This document shows positions 37,827-52,800 of a stretch of DNA of 64,000 nt, piece by piece. A program made the translations under genes and the position numbers. How positions within the stretch are numbered: position 1 is the first letter of the stretch; each line of letters begins with the position of its first letter. This DNA comes from Tigriopus japonicus (taxonomy: Eukaryota; Arthropoda; Copepoda; Harpacticoida; Harpacticidae): the NCBI GenBank assembly GCA_010645155.1, contig CM021321.1, forward strand, positions 3,047,126 through 3,111,125, given 5' to 3'. The notes beneath the pieces are model-generated. The model did not search any database, had not been told where the DNA came from, and saw nothing but the letters and a program-made list of their open reading frames with translations.

Positions 37827-39674
37827 AGCTTTTCGCCTATTTGATTTCTAGCCACCATTCATATTTCATGGTAAGTCCGTGACACCTGATAATCGAACCG
37901 ACATCAATCTTGGTAATAAAAAAACTCGACAGGCTTGAAAACGGCCATTTTCCGGCATACATGGATACCTAAAGAAAATTGGTTGGCTCAGACACGCTTA
38001 GGAATGGTCAGTACTTGCTTTTTGGGTAGGATTTGTTCAGCACATTGTAAGCACTCCGAGGAAGGCATCTATAACAAGTCAATCATTGGCACCTCTCCGT
38101 GATTCGATTGCAAAGATGCCAAGAAGTACTTGGGTCACTTTCTCAAACTGCCTCTTGATTTATGAAGAATACTTCCTCCTTACTTGGAAGTTTCTATGGA
38201 TCCTTGCTCCACCCAAGCACAATGAGTGTACGAAGGTGCTAATGATGCTGCATACAGAGGATACATGGACTGCTATCTACGAATTCTATTCGATATACTA
38301 TCGGCCTGAATAAGGCACGAAATGAATCCCTATTGAATCAGAAAGCGATTGTTATACCCGAATGAGAAAAGGAGCTCGAGAAAATGTCGGCGCGGTTGTT
38401 GTTCTAATCCTCGAGTATTGAGGCCGACATTTCCTGATTTGTAGATTTTCAGGAAGCCTAACAGAGAGAGAGAGAGGCCCATTTCCATTCTTCTTGGCAA
38501 TGAAAATAATGCTGACCATTTCACGCTTTGAGGTGTGTGGAGAGGCCTCTTTGGGCTTGAGTGCACAACTATGTAGACTACTTCACTGTCATTGTTAGCC
38601 ATCGATATAAGGATCCATTCAGCACATGAGTGCTACTCATTCGTTGGAGTTTGTTTGGTGAGGACGATTCAATTTGAATATGAAATGGAGGATTGAAGCC
38701 TTTCCAAAATTATTGGCAAGTTAGTAAGCAATCATAACGTTGGCATTTTTTGGTAATGTCTTATCATATCTCGATTTTAGCCTAATTTTATGAAGTACGT
38801 TCACTTTTTTGGGTAAATTTTATTTCTGTCAATTATCGAAATAAGCTAAAATTTCAAAATGCGATCTTTTTGTTTTGTTTGATAACCTTGATTTCTCAGA
38901 ACTTTTCACATGAACACGGTTGACGCATGTTCTCAAACGCTTTTTGATTTTAACTTGGAAAATAATTAGCTAAAAACTTTTGTATTGGAAAGTTATTTTT
39001 TCGTATATTTGGCTGAAAAGTTTCATCATAGAAAAGGAGTGATCGTGTTTCACTGAAGGTCACAAAAATAGTAGGTAATCACTCATCATCTCATTATTGC
39101 CACTAACAATGCGAAAAAGAAATGCATTGGAAAACACGATTTGTGTTCCACGAAAGGAAATGTTTGAATAACAATTAGTATTTAAGTGAGCTCAATCTAC
39201 CTATTTGTGGATTGACAAGTCCAAGGCCACAGACCAATTACAGTTTCAATTTGTTTTTTCCGCCTACCAACACAAGTGCATGACATGCAAGAAAGTATTC
39301 TCAATTTGGTCGCTCATTGGTCCACCCTTGAAGTTCCAATGGAATCCTAAGGACCAATACACATTTCTACTTACTCCTCCATTCAACGTGTTCCAATAAC
39401 CGATTCAATTGGAAGTTGCCATGTATACGAATCAATAGAATAAGGTAATGTGGAGCCATTCGAAGAACCTTCATTTCTTAGTTCATTACCTTTTAGCCCC
39501 GTTTTTTCCAACTAATCGAGACTCTTTCCAGTCACTTTTTTGGCCGTGGAACGCTTGTAGAAAGCACCATTTATGAGCAAAATATCTGGTTCCTCTTATG
39601 TTTGTTTCTGGCTCAGTGTTCCAACCAATTGCAAGTTACTTAGCCAATGGTGTTCCAACATTCTGGATCTTGTC

Positions 39675-39698
39675 GATGATGATGATGATGATGATGAT
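39675..39698. repeat. (GAT)n microsatellite
   Basis: Eight tandem GAT units (39675-39698). They would encode a short Met or Asp run if translated, but lie in no supported gene. Confidence 0.9.
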
Positions 39699-42600
39699 TA
39701 TGGCAGCAGGAGTTCTAGTTCTCGTACCTTTTTCCCCTTGTTCCATTAAACAAGGTCAACGAAACAATTATGGCTGGGAGATGTATCGGTGAGCTAGTAC
39801 ATAACTGCTTGGATCATGAGAGAGTAATGGTCCATCCTGGTGGGGCATCTGGTAATCATTTGGAAGCCTCTCCTTCTATTTGACAACGAGCTCTTGTGCC
39901 TTCATTTATCTGATGCTTTTAAGGGAATTGTTATCAGAAACCTTCACCTGATCGACCAAAAGGGTCCTTGAGACTGGCTTGTGCCCACCACAGACTCAAC
40001 CAGGATGAGGAAAAGGATCCTTATTGAAGAGGTCAATATCAGGAAGCAGGAAGTTTATGGTTATGCATGATGAAGCTGATTGCAACGAGGATAAAGAAAT
40101 CAAATGCAAAAGCAATGTCAGACCACTCCCACAGAGTATTACTCATCTGTATATTACCCCCCGCTACTCTACGAGAAGTATCTTCTAACCCAGTTTTTCT
40201 TTCTTCTTTTTATGGCTTTTGCATAAAAGCTTTGTTTGAGCGCTTTTTATGACACTGTCTTCGTTCCTTTACGCCAAGGTCCTTTCGTTTCTCTCTCAAG
40301 GGAAGTTCAGCTAGGCCCTTTGAGATCATATTATTTCAGTATTTTCGCGTGACACCGACTCAATCCCAAAGCGAAGCTCGCTTTTCAGTACTCTACTACG
40401 TACAAAAGTCAATGTTTTCCCTGTTCGTGTCAAAACGAGTCTTGGCTGGGAGAAAGATGAAACAAACAAAATTGGCAGACCCCGATTATTATTACTGTTA
40501 TTCTCACTTGGGTGTTTGGTCATGCTAAATTTTGGGTTGACCACATTACTGGCAAATCGATCATTGAAGAACCCTATTTACGATTACAAATGCAATTTTT
40601 GACGGAGGTACACAACTGTCTTCGGCAATTTTGCAAAAATCGATCGTGCTTCAATCTCAAATTGCATTTTGTAAAAGTGGTTTAATTCAATATTGCTACT
40701 TCAAGGTCATTTAAGCTACACAGAATGAAGATAGCATACTACCACATTGAGGTCAGTTTCGGAACTAAAGTTTTTTTCGAAGGTCAAATCAAATTGTCAA
40801 CTATTTGAACAATCTTTCTTTCTTGTCGTCACTTGGTGCATTAGCCCTAGATTAAACCATAAAAGAAAAATGATCCCTCCACGTCCAGTCGTCGATGAAA
40901 TGAACCAAAATTAAGTTTTCCCAAAGTGGAACCAAGACAAAGAAAAATCCTTCTTGAAGCCTAATGCACTTAAATAAAACGTACAATCACACCAACCAAC
41001 ACCGTCTTGGTTTTAAATCTCTCAGATTTCATAAGGACCAATAGAATATATTCCAAAATGAGCTTTGATAGTCCCCTATAGAGGCATGTAAAGCACAAGC
41101 ACGATTTTTGATTCCTTGCAAAAGAAAACTTATCAATAGATGGCGCTGTTCATGACTGCACTCCTTATTTAAAGGGTACTAATAGAACCCGATGTAGGTT
41201 CAAACATTGCAGATGCAAGGGGTTCAAGTGCACTCTTGTGATCAAGTGCTAGCGTGCCAATTGCGTGATGATAAATGGCATGGTTTGCAACATGATGATG
41301 AATCTTTGAACCAGCTCTGTTGCTTTTCTCATATTTGATTTCGTTCCGTAGAGCCCCATGTGCACTCGAGCGTGAAACTCAGTGACAGATCTTTTTGCAT
41401 TTTGGCCTTTGTGCATGCAGATCATTACTTATGATCTGCTTGCGAGATAGGCTTTCGGGGAAAAAAATGTCGTCCTCTTCCAAAATGGGCTTCCAATGTC
41501 TTTTTGGTACTGAAGGATCGAGAAGAAAGATGCCTCGTTTAAAGTGCCCGAGATTAATCCGATTGCGCTTGTCTTGCGGGCGGAAAAGTGTTCCCAATGT
41601 GGCAGGAGGGTACGTTTTTCTATCCCCGGCCCAATGAAATTAACTGCATTCTCCACCGACATGTTCCTGCAGTGGAGGGGAAATAGCTAGCAATGGCATT
41701 GATATCGGCTCCTGAAGACCTCCCGAGTGAGTGGGACAGCGGCCTTTCAAACGGAAGTTATCCATTTCCGTCTCGGAGATTCCCAATGGAGGACCGTTCA
41801 TCCTTGTGTTGGAGCCCTGTTTTCCTATCACTTTTTAGACCCCCTTTCGCTTTTGCTCTGTTCCCCGCTTTCAAAATTTCGTGATATCCGCTCTTGGCGT
41901 CTTCTCTTGGGGACATGACATTGTGGATGGAACCATGGAACAACCGGTATAGGGACCTTTACTTTGGATCCTCGTTCTGGGCGATCTTTCTATTTTTATG
42001 TTTCTCAAGGAGTAATAGGGCTGTATGAGCAGTGGGTCAGAAATGAAATTCCACCTGAACCCTTTTGGCATGTTCCACTTTTTGGTTCCAAATCCAATCC
42101 CTGGTTCAGGGGGGCTTTCTTGCCAACTTGGCTGGGGTACATATAAATCAGGGGGATAACGCGCCAGGAAGTACAAAAGTTGCTCAGAGATGTGATTCCA
42201 ATTCCAAAAAAGTTAACCGACACCGCTATCACTACTCGTTTGCAACGACTTCATCGAAGGATTCGGATTTCAAACTCGTTTTAATGGCAATCTGCCTTTA
42301 CACTTGATACTTTTCGTGGAATGGGACATCCCAACATTCAACCGACACGTCTCCAATATTCATAAATATGTGCATATCCCTCCGATTGGATAATGAGGAA
42401 ACATAAGTCTTTTGAAGATGCTACACTTGGTTGTGATGGTTCTCTTTCTTAGTTTCCAAATGAAGAGAAGTGTGGGGCTGGATTGAGGTTCACTGATCTT
42501 TCGATGGGCACCCTTTATCGAATTGCAATTTATGGGACAAGCGCAAAGAGGCCAATAGCGTCCGTATAGAAGGGAAAAAATCGCTCCTCTTGGCAAAGTT

Positions 42601-42746
42601 TTCTAGTCATCTTGAGAGTCTCTTCCGTTCGCTTCTTCTTGAGCTGAAGTAACCAACCATTGATATTCATGGCAAATGCTAAGGAGGAAGGAGAGAAGAA
42701 GAAGACCGAAGAGGCCTCGCTTCCTCATTTCTTCTTACTTGAGGCC

Positions 42747-42763
42747 GACCTCGAATCGAGGTC
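42747..42763. repeat. 17-bp palindrome
   Basis: GACCTCGA-A-TCGAGGTC has perfect 8-bp arms. The same GACCTCG core occurs in the palindrome at 29689-29703. Confidence 0.7.
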
Positions 42764-43140
42764 GAGCCCAGGCACATCGCCACAAGAGACTGAACGAGAT
42801 CTAATGGAGCATTAAGAACAGGTTTCTGTCCGGATGGACATGTGGAACCTAGCAAATGTGGCAGAAACTAGGGGTATGTGTAAGGTACAAGTGGAAAATG
42901 TTTGCAGGTGATCCTTGGGCATCGAGACTTGTAATAGATATTGCTCGTATGTTGAAATGATCGTGTTTAGGGTGGGTGAAGGTGCATTGGAACCTGTTCC
43001 ATTAATCCTTATTTTCCCCCGTGCAACACTCGGTCTTTTGGAGGAAGGGATCTTTCTTGGATGCTAGTGGTGGTGGCGGCGGTCTTCTTCCAATTTGATA
43101 GTCCTTTTAAAGGCTGGGCTTGCTTGTGTGTAGTATGTAG

Positions 43141-43155
43141 TATGTGTGTGTGTGT
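43141..43155. repeat. (TG)n microsatellite
   Basis: A short run of TG units. Confidence 0.8.
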
Positions 43156-44702
43156 CACTCTCTCGCTTTTCCAAGTCCTCGAACCAATCTCTTTCTCACC
43201 AAAAACCAATGGAAAGTTCGACGGTGGTTTTTACTCGGAGTCTCTCACTCTCAGGGTTCCCAAATGATGAGTGGGAGACTGGTTGGGGACCACAACACTA
43301 ATAGCCTTCAATCAAACGGCCCAAAGCCTTGTTCGCAAAGAGGAACAAAAACCTTGTTCCAATGTTTCATCAAAATTGTTGGCCTTCATTTTTCCTGTGG
43401 GCAATGTTTAATGTTTCCACAAGGCCTCCCAAGCCCTTACAATGCACCTTTATCTGTTTCGGACAAAGTGGCAAATGGAACACTTGCTTCCTTCAACACG
43501 GTGTCCACTCGAGCGCAAAAAGCACATCACTCTGGAACACTTTTCTTCAACTTGTTCCTTGTTTCATTTCCAAGTGCGAGTTACCACTGCTATTAATATA
43601 TATCATGTTTGACACTCGACTGACCAAAAAATGACAAAGCACTCCTTTTCCTCTATCCAAACATACTCAGTTACTCACACTCTCTCGCATATCACTCGAC
43701 AGGCCTCGAGGCCTTGTTCCTCTCCATTGAAGAGGCACAATAGAGGAAAGGGGGCCTGTTACATGTATTTGCACAATTTCGGATACTTTTTTGCTGCTTT
43801 AAAGTAAATTGAACAAGAGGAGAGACTCTTAAGAATTTGTTCGGAACAGAAATTTCAGTTAGGAGAACAAACGTTTGTGTAGATCGGTTGTTTGAATGTA
43901 CGTATTGTTCAAAGATCATCTCATTCACATTGCATGGGTTTACTGAATAAAATATGGTTTGTGAAAATCTTTTGACCTTTTGACGTCAATTGAAACCTAA
44001 ACTTAACGGTATGTTTGTAAGAAAACGACTCTATTCTTACTAAGGTGCTCAATCATATTTATTTTAGCAACGTGGAAGCCTCTGATTAATGTTTGTATTG
44101 CGAATAATTCATCTTAGCTTTTTTGAGTCGGGCAAGTGACTCAAAAAGTTTGGCTTTTATGTTCTTGTGCTTGCATCTTTCCTTTGTTCTTTATGGAATT
44201 GGTTCTCACAGAGCAGCTTAAATTTGCAACAAAGGTTTTATTCGAAGATTTGGAAGGAGGAAAAACGAGGAAAGAGCCGGAATTTGGCTATCTTTTATGT
44301 TTTTTCGCCCGAACTCAACGCGTTCGAAGGCAAGATTTATGTGTGGAGATTGGAACACATACTGCTAAAGTGACCTAATTTACAAGACCCTTTTTCCAAT
44401 TGATCGATTGAAGATGTGTTGAAAGTGGTTAAGAGATGCCTTTGTCTTTATTTTAAGGGGGAAGAATCTGCTTGCTAGGGGTCTTTAATCTTGCGGTCGT
44501 TTTTTGGGAGCAATTCTTATCGGGAGGGACAAAGCGATTCTGCTCTAATACTGTGAGAGCTCTCTCATGGTCGGGCACGATTTGGGGCAAAACCAAGCAA
44601 AGATGGGTGTTTGCAACCTTGAAGATCCTTTCTGAGTTGATAGACAAGGTCTCACCAGTGTATAGAAACCTTGAGAAACGTCCAATAAAACTTTAGAAAC
44701 TA

Positions 44703-44751
44703 GGACCAACCAACGGACAAACCAACCAACCAACGACCGTCTAGTTGGTCC
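44703..44751. repeat. CCAA-rich hairpin
   Basis: GGACCAAC at 44703-44710 pairs perfectly with GTTGGTCC at 44744-44751. The loop contains three tandem ACCA/ACCAACC units. Confidence 0.6.
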
Positions 44752-47700
44752 AGGGAAAGAGAAGGCTTCAAGACGTCAAGTTTTGCACAGTCGAGTGATT
44801 TTTCATCCGTATGTAGTAAGTGTAGTACTGAGATGTGGGGCATTTCTTGCTCTCTTTCTTTTAGGGTAGGAAAGAGGAAATCCTTCAATGTACGAGTTGC
44901 ATTGAAGGCCGTTCATTCAAGGTCACTGGGATTCAATTTTGAGTTTGGTTAGCTCACCAAATCCCTCAAATACGGATCAACCGAGATCTTGAAAGCCGCG
45001 AGATGACGTTTTATTTCAATTTACGGCCTCTCGTTTCGTCTAGTACATACATTGTAGATATCTAGCTGATCCCTTGGAAAGAGGCCCTTTCATATTTGCT
45101 GATTGTAGCAAATGTATTGTTATGGGAGGTTTTCATTGGATGGATAATATATCCGATACTGCAGTGTTTAAGCCGACAGGATTCATAAAGTGGACATGTT
45201 CAGGTAAAGAATCGTCCATGTTGTACTCTTTTTACCCCCCTCAAGGGCTCGCCACAAAAGATCTTTTCGAACGGTCTTAAAGGTTCTACTGCGACAACGG
45301 GAAAAAAGGGCGACATTCTTTTCAAAAAGCTTTTCTCATTCTTATCCTCCTCACCAGAAAGGAGAACCGGAGGATCAGAACGAGGCCTCAATGGTGGACA
45401 AGTACGAATGGAACGTGGAACCGCCCAAGTAACACCTGATGGTGGACAGAAATTGAGGTCTCAGCTTTGAGGCAAGTGCAAAAAAATATATCTGATTGCC
45501 ACCAATTGAGATCAAGATCAAGGGCACACAGAAAGAGAGAGATGAAAGCAATCTCAAACCAATGGAAAACGGCTCTTCAAGTTTCTTTTATCTGTGTCTA
45601 AATTGATGACTCTGAATGTGTGGAGAAACAAAAGATGAGCGCTAGTTGGGAGAAAACTTTGCGCCCTATCTTGTTTTTCTTCAAACCCCCTTGGCATCAT
45701 TGTCTCAGCCATGCTCTTTAAAGAAAAAACTGAAACTAGTGCAAAATGTATTAAAAGTTGGAATATCCCTTGTTTTATGTCCCGATGAACCAGCTTCATG
45801 AGTTGGTTACCGAACTTGGGCTATCAAGCAGAATTGCACTTTAAGCCTCCAACAACTCCTAAAGCTGCTTTTAGACTCCTGAAATTAGTACACAGCTTAC
45901 TTTGAGCATAACTTTGCCGTAAAATGCCTGGAGAAGCAACAAATTTGTTGCACTTTATCCAGATATCTAATTTCTTTTCCAGAGAAAAATTTCTATATTG
46001 AACGACATTCATTTATCACTCAGTGCCAATCCAGTTTGTATACACACACATCACAAAAGGCACCGGAACACTCACTGTACACCACACGGCCCCTATGGTG
46101 TTCTAGATTTGGCAATAGGTTTCTTTGTATCAACGATAAAAGGGCCTGCGTGCGTGCCACGTGTCGCTCCTGATGTCAGGTTGCCACATTTTCTTTGCCA
46201 TTGTGGCCCAGGTGTTGTTGGTCTTCAGTCTCCAAGGACTTCCAAAGCCACGAGCCAATCACTCCAACTACAACCTCCGCAGTTTCCGTCTTCTCCTTTC
46301 CCACATCCTTGATGGAAATTTTCCAATATTGTGATTAGTGGGCGGGGCCCTCGAGTAAATTGAAGGTCGCCAAAGGGCTTGTACTCAGAGAGTGTGCCAT
46401 TACACCATTATACAGTGGATGTGATGCAGAACTTGTACTTAGATCTCCACTGCCGCCTAATGGTGACTCTAAAAAAATACTTGTTTATCGACCACGTGTC
46501 AAAGTACTTTCAGGGTGACTATTTAGTCAATTTGAAATTTTGTCAATTCTTGTCAGAATACTAGTTACTTCTTTTTGGCTTTGAGGTTTGTTCCGATTGC
46601 CTATGGAAAGATTACAATACACTAATACAGTTAGGTCATTAACAGAGACCCTCCTGTTTTCGTTTGCTCATCCTAATCGAAGTGTACGTTGGCCAAAAAG
46701 ATCCCTAACGTAGTGTACGCACGACGAGCATGCAAGCGGGGAATTTGGGCCATAATTTCTCTGGAGGGACTCAAAACGTGCATGTAGTGGTTTTGTGGGT
46801 GCCAAGGAACAAGCTGATGGGGAGCTTTCCAACAAGGTTTCCTTTTCAACCTCAAAGAATCGAGCTGAAGGTGACGTGATGGTTATTGGTACAGTTCCAA
46901 GATCCAGAAGAAAACCGAGAAATCTGTTTCACGTACCAATGTGTAATGAGAGAGGAGAAAAGAAACCTTTCGCACATGGTAAAATACCGATGGTTCAATG
47001 GGACGGGTCGAAAAAATAGATCCTGACCTACATGATAATCTCTGTGGCACACTTTGGACAAACGAGCGCAAAACCAATATCCGTTCCGTGTCCAAGGGTG
47101 GGACGAAACGAACCTAGGGATCACTTGCCCTCAAGAAAATCTCCTTCATTCTCCCTCTTTCTCCCTATCCGTCGTGTCGCTTTTATCTCAGACAATTGGC
47201 TTTCCTTGAGAAATGATCAGCACTGTCAAAAACACAGGCCTTTTTGAGATTCCACTTCAGTTGGTTTGAATCAATTTGACATTGGAACAAGTAATCACGC
47301 CTCGAGACGTTATCTCATTTTGGTCCATCAATTCAGATTTCCTAGGTTGCCATATAAAAGCGAGTTTCTGTCAACCATATCGACGCATTTGATACGTATA
47401 AACCCGTCAATGCTGGCCCCAACTAATCATAGGGATGTCAAAACCATAATGGGAAAACCAACTCAATTTTGGTCAGTGTTGGATGCGAAAAGGATGCAGT
47501 GGTCAATGGGCACCTTCTTACCTACCCTCTCTTCCTCTTGGATTTGAGTTGGAAATATTTCTCACATATCTCCACATTAAATCGGATTCCTTTTTCCTGC
47601 AGGAGCTCCCAACGTCACTTTTGTTCGAGTCTTCGATTACTCAAAGACTTGAGAAAAAGAATAAGATAGGTCATAGGTGAATGACTGGATCTGTTCCAAT

Positions 47701-50065
47701 GCACAATTATCTGGATTCGATGGGTAGGGGGACACTCCACAGAGATTCACTCGTGGATAGAGTACATTTTGGCAACTTCATCAAAAGACCTTCAAAGGCC
47801 ACTTCGGATTTTGATAACGCTTTTATCCACGTTCTTGACCTTTGAAGCGTCACCGGGAAATGGCCTAAATAACTGGGTTCCCCTTCAAATATCCACGTGT
47901 ATTTTGTAGATCAGCCCACATTTTCCGGCAGGCATGGATTATCAATCAAACCACGAAAACTTGGTTGAAACCTGAGTCCCAAGGGCACTCCCCAGGATGA
48001 AAGACACTCTTGGATTTGCTCTCTATCTCTTCTCGTGAACGCCAAAGACGAAAAAAACATCCATCCCAAGGCCAATTGTAGTGCACCCATCGTGAAAGCC
48101 AACCAAGGCCATTATTTTGCAACGTCAGCACTAAAGGATAGTGTCGTGACTTGTTACATGAGTGGGTGAACTTGGTACCAATCCCAGAATAAGATCATCA
48201 CGTCCTGAGTTATGGAACAAGATTCAGGGTCGTGCATCCTGCACTCGAGCCTTCCCAGTCAATAAATTGGCCTTGCCATAAAGGTTACTGACCAACCACG
48301 AGCCACTGCATTACTCGACAAAATAAGATGGCAAAGAGATAGAGGTCAGAGGTGTAATAGACGTTATCAAAATAATTTATGAACAGCGCAAAATATCCTA
48401 GGAAAACGGACTGTTCCCTAGGGATACATAAACAGACTCTAGGCCTAGTAAAATAATTTACGTATGATGAGCGACTGGGTTTTTGCTGGGGTAAAGTATA
48501 ATCAGTTGAGAATAGAAAATGAACCATGCACTTTTGGCCAATGCATTAGCTTTTACTTGTTTTTTTAAACACTTGTGAAATCGATTGCCAAAATGTATGA
48601 GCTCACGGCCTTTTCCGGTGGGCCTAATTGTTGGCCTTGGGCCTGATGAGCAATTACACCAACTTTGAGCAAAAATCTGCGAATGAATCAATGTTCGTGT
48701 ACTTACACATAGAGAATGATTTTAGTTATGCTAGATATCTCCGCAATACCACTCTGAATGTCTTTGATTACGGAAGTACGGCCAAGGTTATTCATTAGAT
48801 CTGGTTTTTCGATTAATCTATGTTCTGTCTTGATAGTGATAATGCAGCTATTTTAATATCGTCTCCAATCCAATATTGGACACAAAACCGTGCGCTAAAG
48901 TGACAAAGCAAGAGTAAAGAAATGTTTCAAGAAGCTTCAATGTCAAAATAAAGTATATGTACATGTACAAAGCATAATCAGCAATGACAAATGATCGTGC
49001 ATATGAATACGAGTCAAAAACGAAAGGCAACCATGCTCTATTCACACAATCATGTCATTGCACAACGTCAAAACAGCTGGATGGCTTTTCTTCATACTAG
49101 GAAGTACGTATTACAATAGCATATCTTGTGCCGGTCATGACAATGACTGAATTCGTGACTTTGATCATTATCCTTCGTGTATCAGATCAAGAGGTGGATG
49201 AATGACACGTGACTAGCGCCTTGTTCCAGGAATTTTAACTACTAATACTACTCACCCACTAGAAGGATCGAGCTCTGATTGACTGTTCTTTGTATTGCTG
49301 CGTCTTAATCGCTTCATTGTGACGAAGCGTGAAGGCTCCCGAGGAACATTCTTTTACATGAAAGGGTGGCTTTTTGGAGCAGAAATGACAAATTGTTCGA
49401 TCGAGCATGGATTGCTGACTCGGATGAAGTTCGAAATCGTATTTATGGAAGACCGAGGAACTTTCGGCCTTTCCCATAGAACGTGTCAATGTCACGTTCT
49501 CATTGAGGGAGTACAACGTGCATCGGGCTGCTTAATGAGACTTATTATTCATACCAACTAATGTTGACACTCAGATGAATGGATTAGAGGGAAATCTTGG
49601 AGATGAAGCCGTTTAATTCAATCCCTTAAGCAAGGAAGTAATTGAAGACATCGTTAATTCTCACCGTAAATGACTGACAGTGATCCAATAGGATAATTTA
49701 ATGAACCATGAGATGACTTCTTCAAGAATTGAGCGGAATCAGGAAGGAAATCAAGCGAACCAAAAATGGGAACGGGAACGTGGAACGGATTTTCCAACAT
49801 TTCTAATTTTGCGGAAAACTTTCCGTAGCTGTCATATTAAGTTACCAAATGGCTTCCCAGAGAGCAAATCCGGAAATCTGTATCTCGAGAAAAAAAGCAA
49901 CGAACGAAAGTTGGTCTCATCATGTGTCGATTCGACAACTCAACTTGAATTCCAACTCGAGTTCCAAACCTTCGATGTGCTTCAACGTTCGAGAATTGTT
50001 GCATTTCATAGGGTTATAAACAGTCACTTTCTGCGAGTAACGAGGTCAAATGTGTCTCCACAAGG

Positions 50066-50232
50066 CCAACCGAAGGCCAACCAACCAACATAATATATGA
50101 CTTCTTCGAGACCAAGGCTGGAACTCTTGTTATTTGCCAACTCGAATTTCAATGGTTCAAAACTCGAGTATCTAAACAGAGCTGTGGCAACCACGGTCAC
50201 CTTAAATGGTTGGTTGTCGGTTGGTTGGTTTG
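50066..50232. repeat. CCAA/TTGG inverted simple-repeat pair
   Basis: An AACCAACCAAC-type run at 50066-50090 faces a GGTTGGTTGTCGGTTGGTTG run at about 50209-50229, about 120 bp apart. The pairing is degenerate and could arise from simple-sequence drift. Confidence 0.45.
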
Positions 50233-52762
50233 GTGGACCACCTTTGAAAGTAATTTTTTGGCCAAGAAATATCTTGCAAACTACTTTAGACATGCAACCT
50301 GAGCCTTGACGAACAAAGAAAAGTCCAGTGATCCACACAGAAGACGACGACGACAACGAAATTGGACCATTTTTGTCGAGTGATAATTGAGGGATGATAA
50401 AATGTTGAAACAAAAGGTAGATATTTGCTCGATCTTGCGAGGCCTTGAAGGTTGTGCTAACGAGTTGTGCTAAACACGTCTGAAGTCTTTATGTCAAAGT
50501 AAGTTGTCTGAGAACTAGAAGAAGGCAACTTTCCAATGTGTCCACGGGTTCCTCGAAAATAAACGGAACGACATTCTCATCCAGACTTTTTCTCGTTAAT
50601 TCTTGAACGTGTTAGTATTAGTAGCTCTTAATCAAAACCCATCTTCTCTCGACTGACACCCAATTCCAGCGAAAACGAGGAAAACCAATGCCTTGTCCAT
50701 CATGAACAAGAGCGTTTGCCAGAATTTTTTTCTCCTAGTTCCGAGGCGATGATGGGTTTCTTGCTCCCAATTTCGAGTCCCATTTCTTAAATTGCCAACT
50801 TCAGTATCGACAGTAAACGAGGTTGGGGAGGTTTCTGTGGGATGAGAAGAGTGACGAGACCCAATTTCGGTCAAGGTCTCTAAGGACATCTTAAAATGGA
50901 ATTTCTTCGAAGAGTCTCCAGTACGTAAGGTGAACATGGAAGTACTACGATTTCATTTTGGTTTTCCGTTCACGTTCCGTTCAGTTTGCAGCCAGTGTCA
51001 TCCTTGTTTATCCTGTTCCAGCCACGGCCACATGTACTTCCTGTTGTGAAGTCATTGTGTCAATCAATTCCCGGGCAATGGAGCACGATGTTTGGCCGAG
51101 TATTTCCTCCACAATTCGGAACACTATTTTAGCTCGTGTGGGGGCTTGTCATTCACATTCAGTGTTGGTGTGATGGTGAGCCGGAAAAGTGATTTATGGG
51201 GATGACCTTCTCTGACTTGGCTCTCTTTCCAATCATAGGCTATTCACTCTTTTCTTCGGATTAATTTTCATTTCCTTTTCTTTCCATCCAGGAAGCAAAG
51301 CGAACTTTCTACTCGCGTCGAAAGACCAACTTGAGCGAATAACTTGCTGAAGATCTGAAGAATTTATGAACAACCTAGAAGTGCACCTCGTGTTTGAACT
51401 TTTCTCACTTGGTTCAGGTGGATCCCTTTAACCTCAAACCCGGCCTTGTCAATATTTCCGATAAGATATGGCCCATGGGGTTAGAAAAAGCGCAAGAAGT
51501 TTCTTTGGAACTGACGCTTCAGCTGTGCTTCATGTTTGGGCAGCACAAAGGGAGCTTCGCTGACAAAGTGTCGTCCTTAAGAAGTCGAAATGATTTGTCA
51601 ATAATTTGCCTCTGTGACCTGCTATCAAAATATTTTCCACTTATCAATGGAACAGCCGAAGCCAGAACTTGTTTCCAACCTGGATCGTGATGATCGAAAA
51701 CGGCCAAAAATATTAGTTGGAAGAGGTTTCCTTGTGCCAGATCAAGGATAAATGAACCGTTGGATAACCATCATCAATGTCCCATGGTCTGATCCTCATA
51801 AAGAAGTGATGGATAGCTCTTGTATCTGACTAGACGGCTGCAGATAATAATCAACAAACAGACCAAGAGCCTTCCTTCATCAGTTCTTGCTCGTTTCTCC
51901 ATAGCCAGAACACGACTTGATTAATTGAGCCCCGTGAGCCATAAGTCATGGATGAGCGTATTGCACACGGACCTTTGCCTACCTGGCTCAAAGATCCAAT
52001 GCATTATTCACGACATAATGCGGACTGCAAGCGACGGCATGAAAAGAGGCTGACCTTTAGAAATGGCCTGCATATTGCATGGTTGAGTGGTGTTCCTTCG
52101 CCTTTGCAAATACCCACAACCATTTCAGAACTCAGGCCAACTGGACCTGCCCAATAGGATGTGAGACTGGTTGTTGACTGAGACCACCACGGAACACATT
52201 TGCCCATCTATTGGAACGCCAATGAAAGAGAAGGGGCCTTCATTTCATCTCTTACACCCTGAGCTGGATTGGTCTTTGAGGACAAAAACATCGTTCAATG
52301 GAGACTCTTCGAATGGGATGGCATTGCACTTGTGTTGACATAAACTTTTGGCGACACTTGTCATTACTACAGGGTGTCGGTGTGAGGCAGTGTGTTTTCT
52401 CTCAAAACAGGACTCTGACCTCGTTCACAATATCCGAGCTTACTAGTCGTTACAGTTGTTGGGAAAAAGCCATTTCCTAGTCTCAAAAGACTTTCCAGGC
52501 AAATTGACCAGGCATATTTGAACTCTCAATGGGCCTAGTCTGAGCTTACTTAAGGAGCCACCTCTTTTCCATGGAAAACTGGAATACACCTTCAGTTTTT
52601 AAATGAGAGCAAGTTCAAGAAGAAAATGTCCTCTCCCACGCAAGAGGGCGGATATTTCATTCTCCTTCATCTAAAGTTGGTTTTGTTGTGAGGGAATTGC
52701 CACTGGGCCTTGTCCTCATCTTCACAGCTGTCCTCTGCGATGTTATTGTCGCCTTTGTAGTG

Positions 52763-52800
52763 GTTGTTGTTGTTGTTGTTGTTGTTGTTGCTGCTGCTGT
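52763..52800. repeat. (TTG)n / (CTG)n microsatellite
   Basis: An interrupted trinucleotide array of about nine TTG then three CTG units. It produces spurious poly-Val (plus strand) and poly-Thr (minus strand) frames over 52657-53080. Confidence 0.9.

Noticed and set aside
47911..48102. Minus-strand signal-peptide-like start MGALQLALGWMFFSSLAF
   Set aside because: No consensus donor or downstream exon in phase was found. Hydrophobic N-termini of this length occur by chance.
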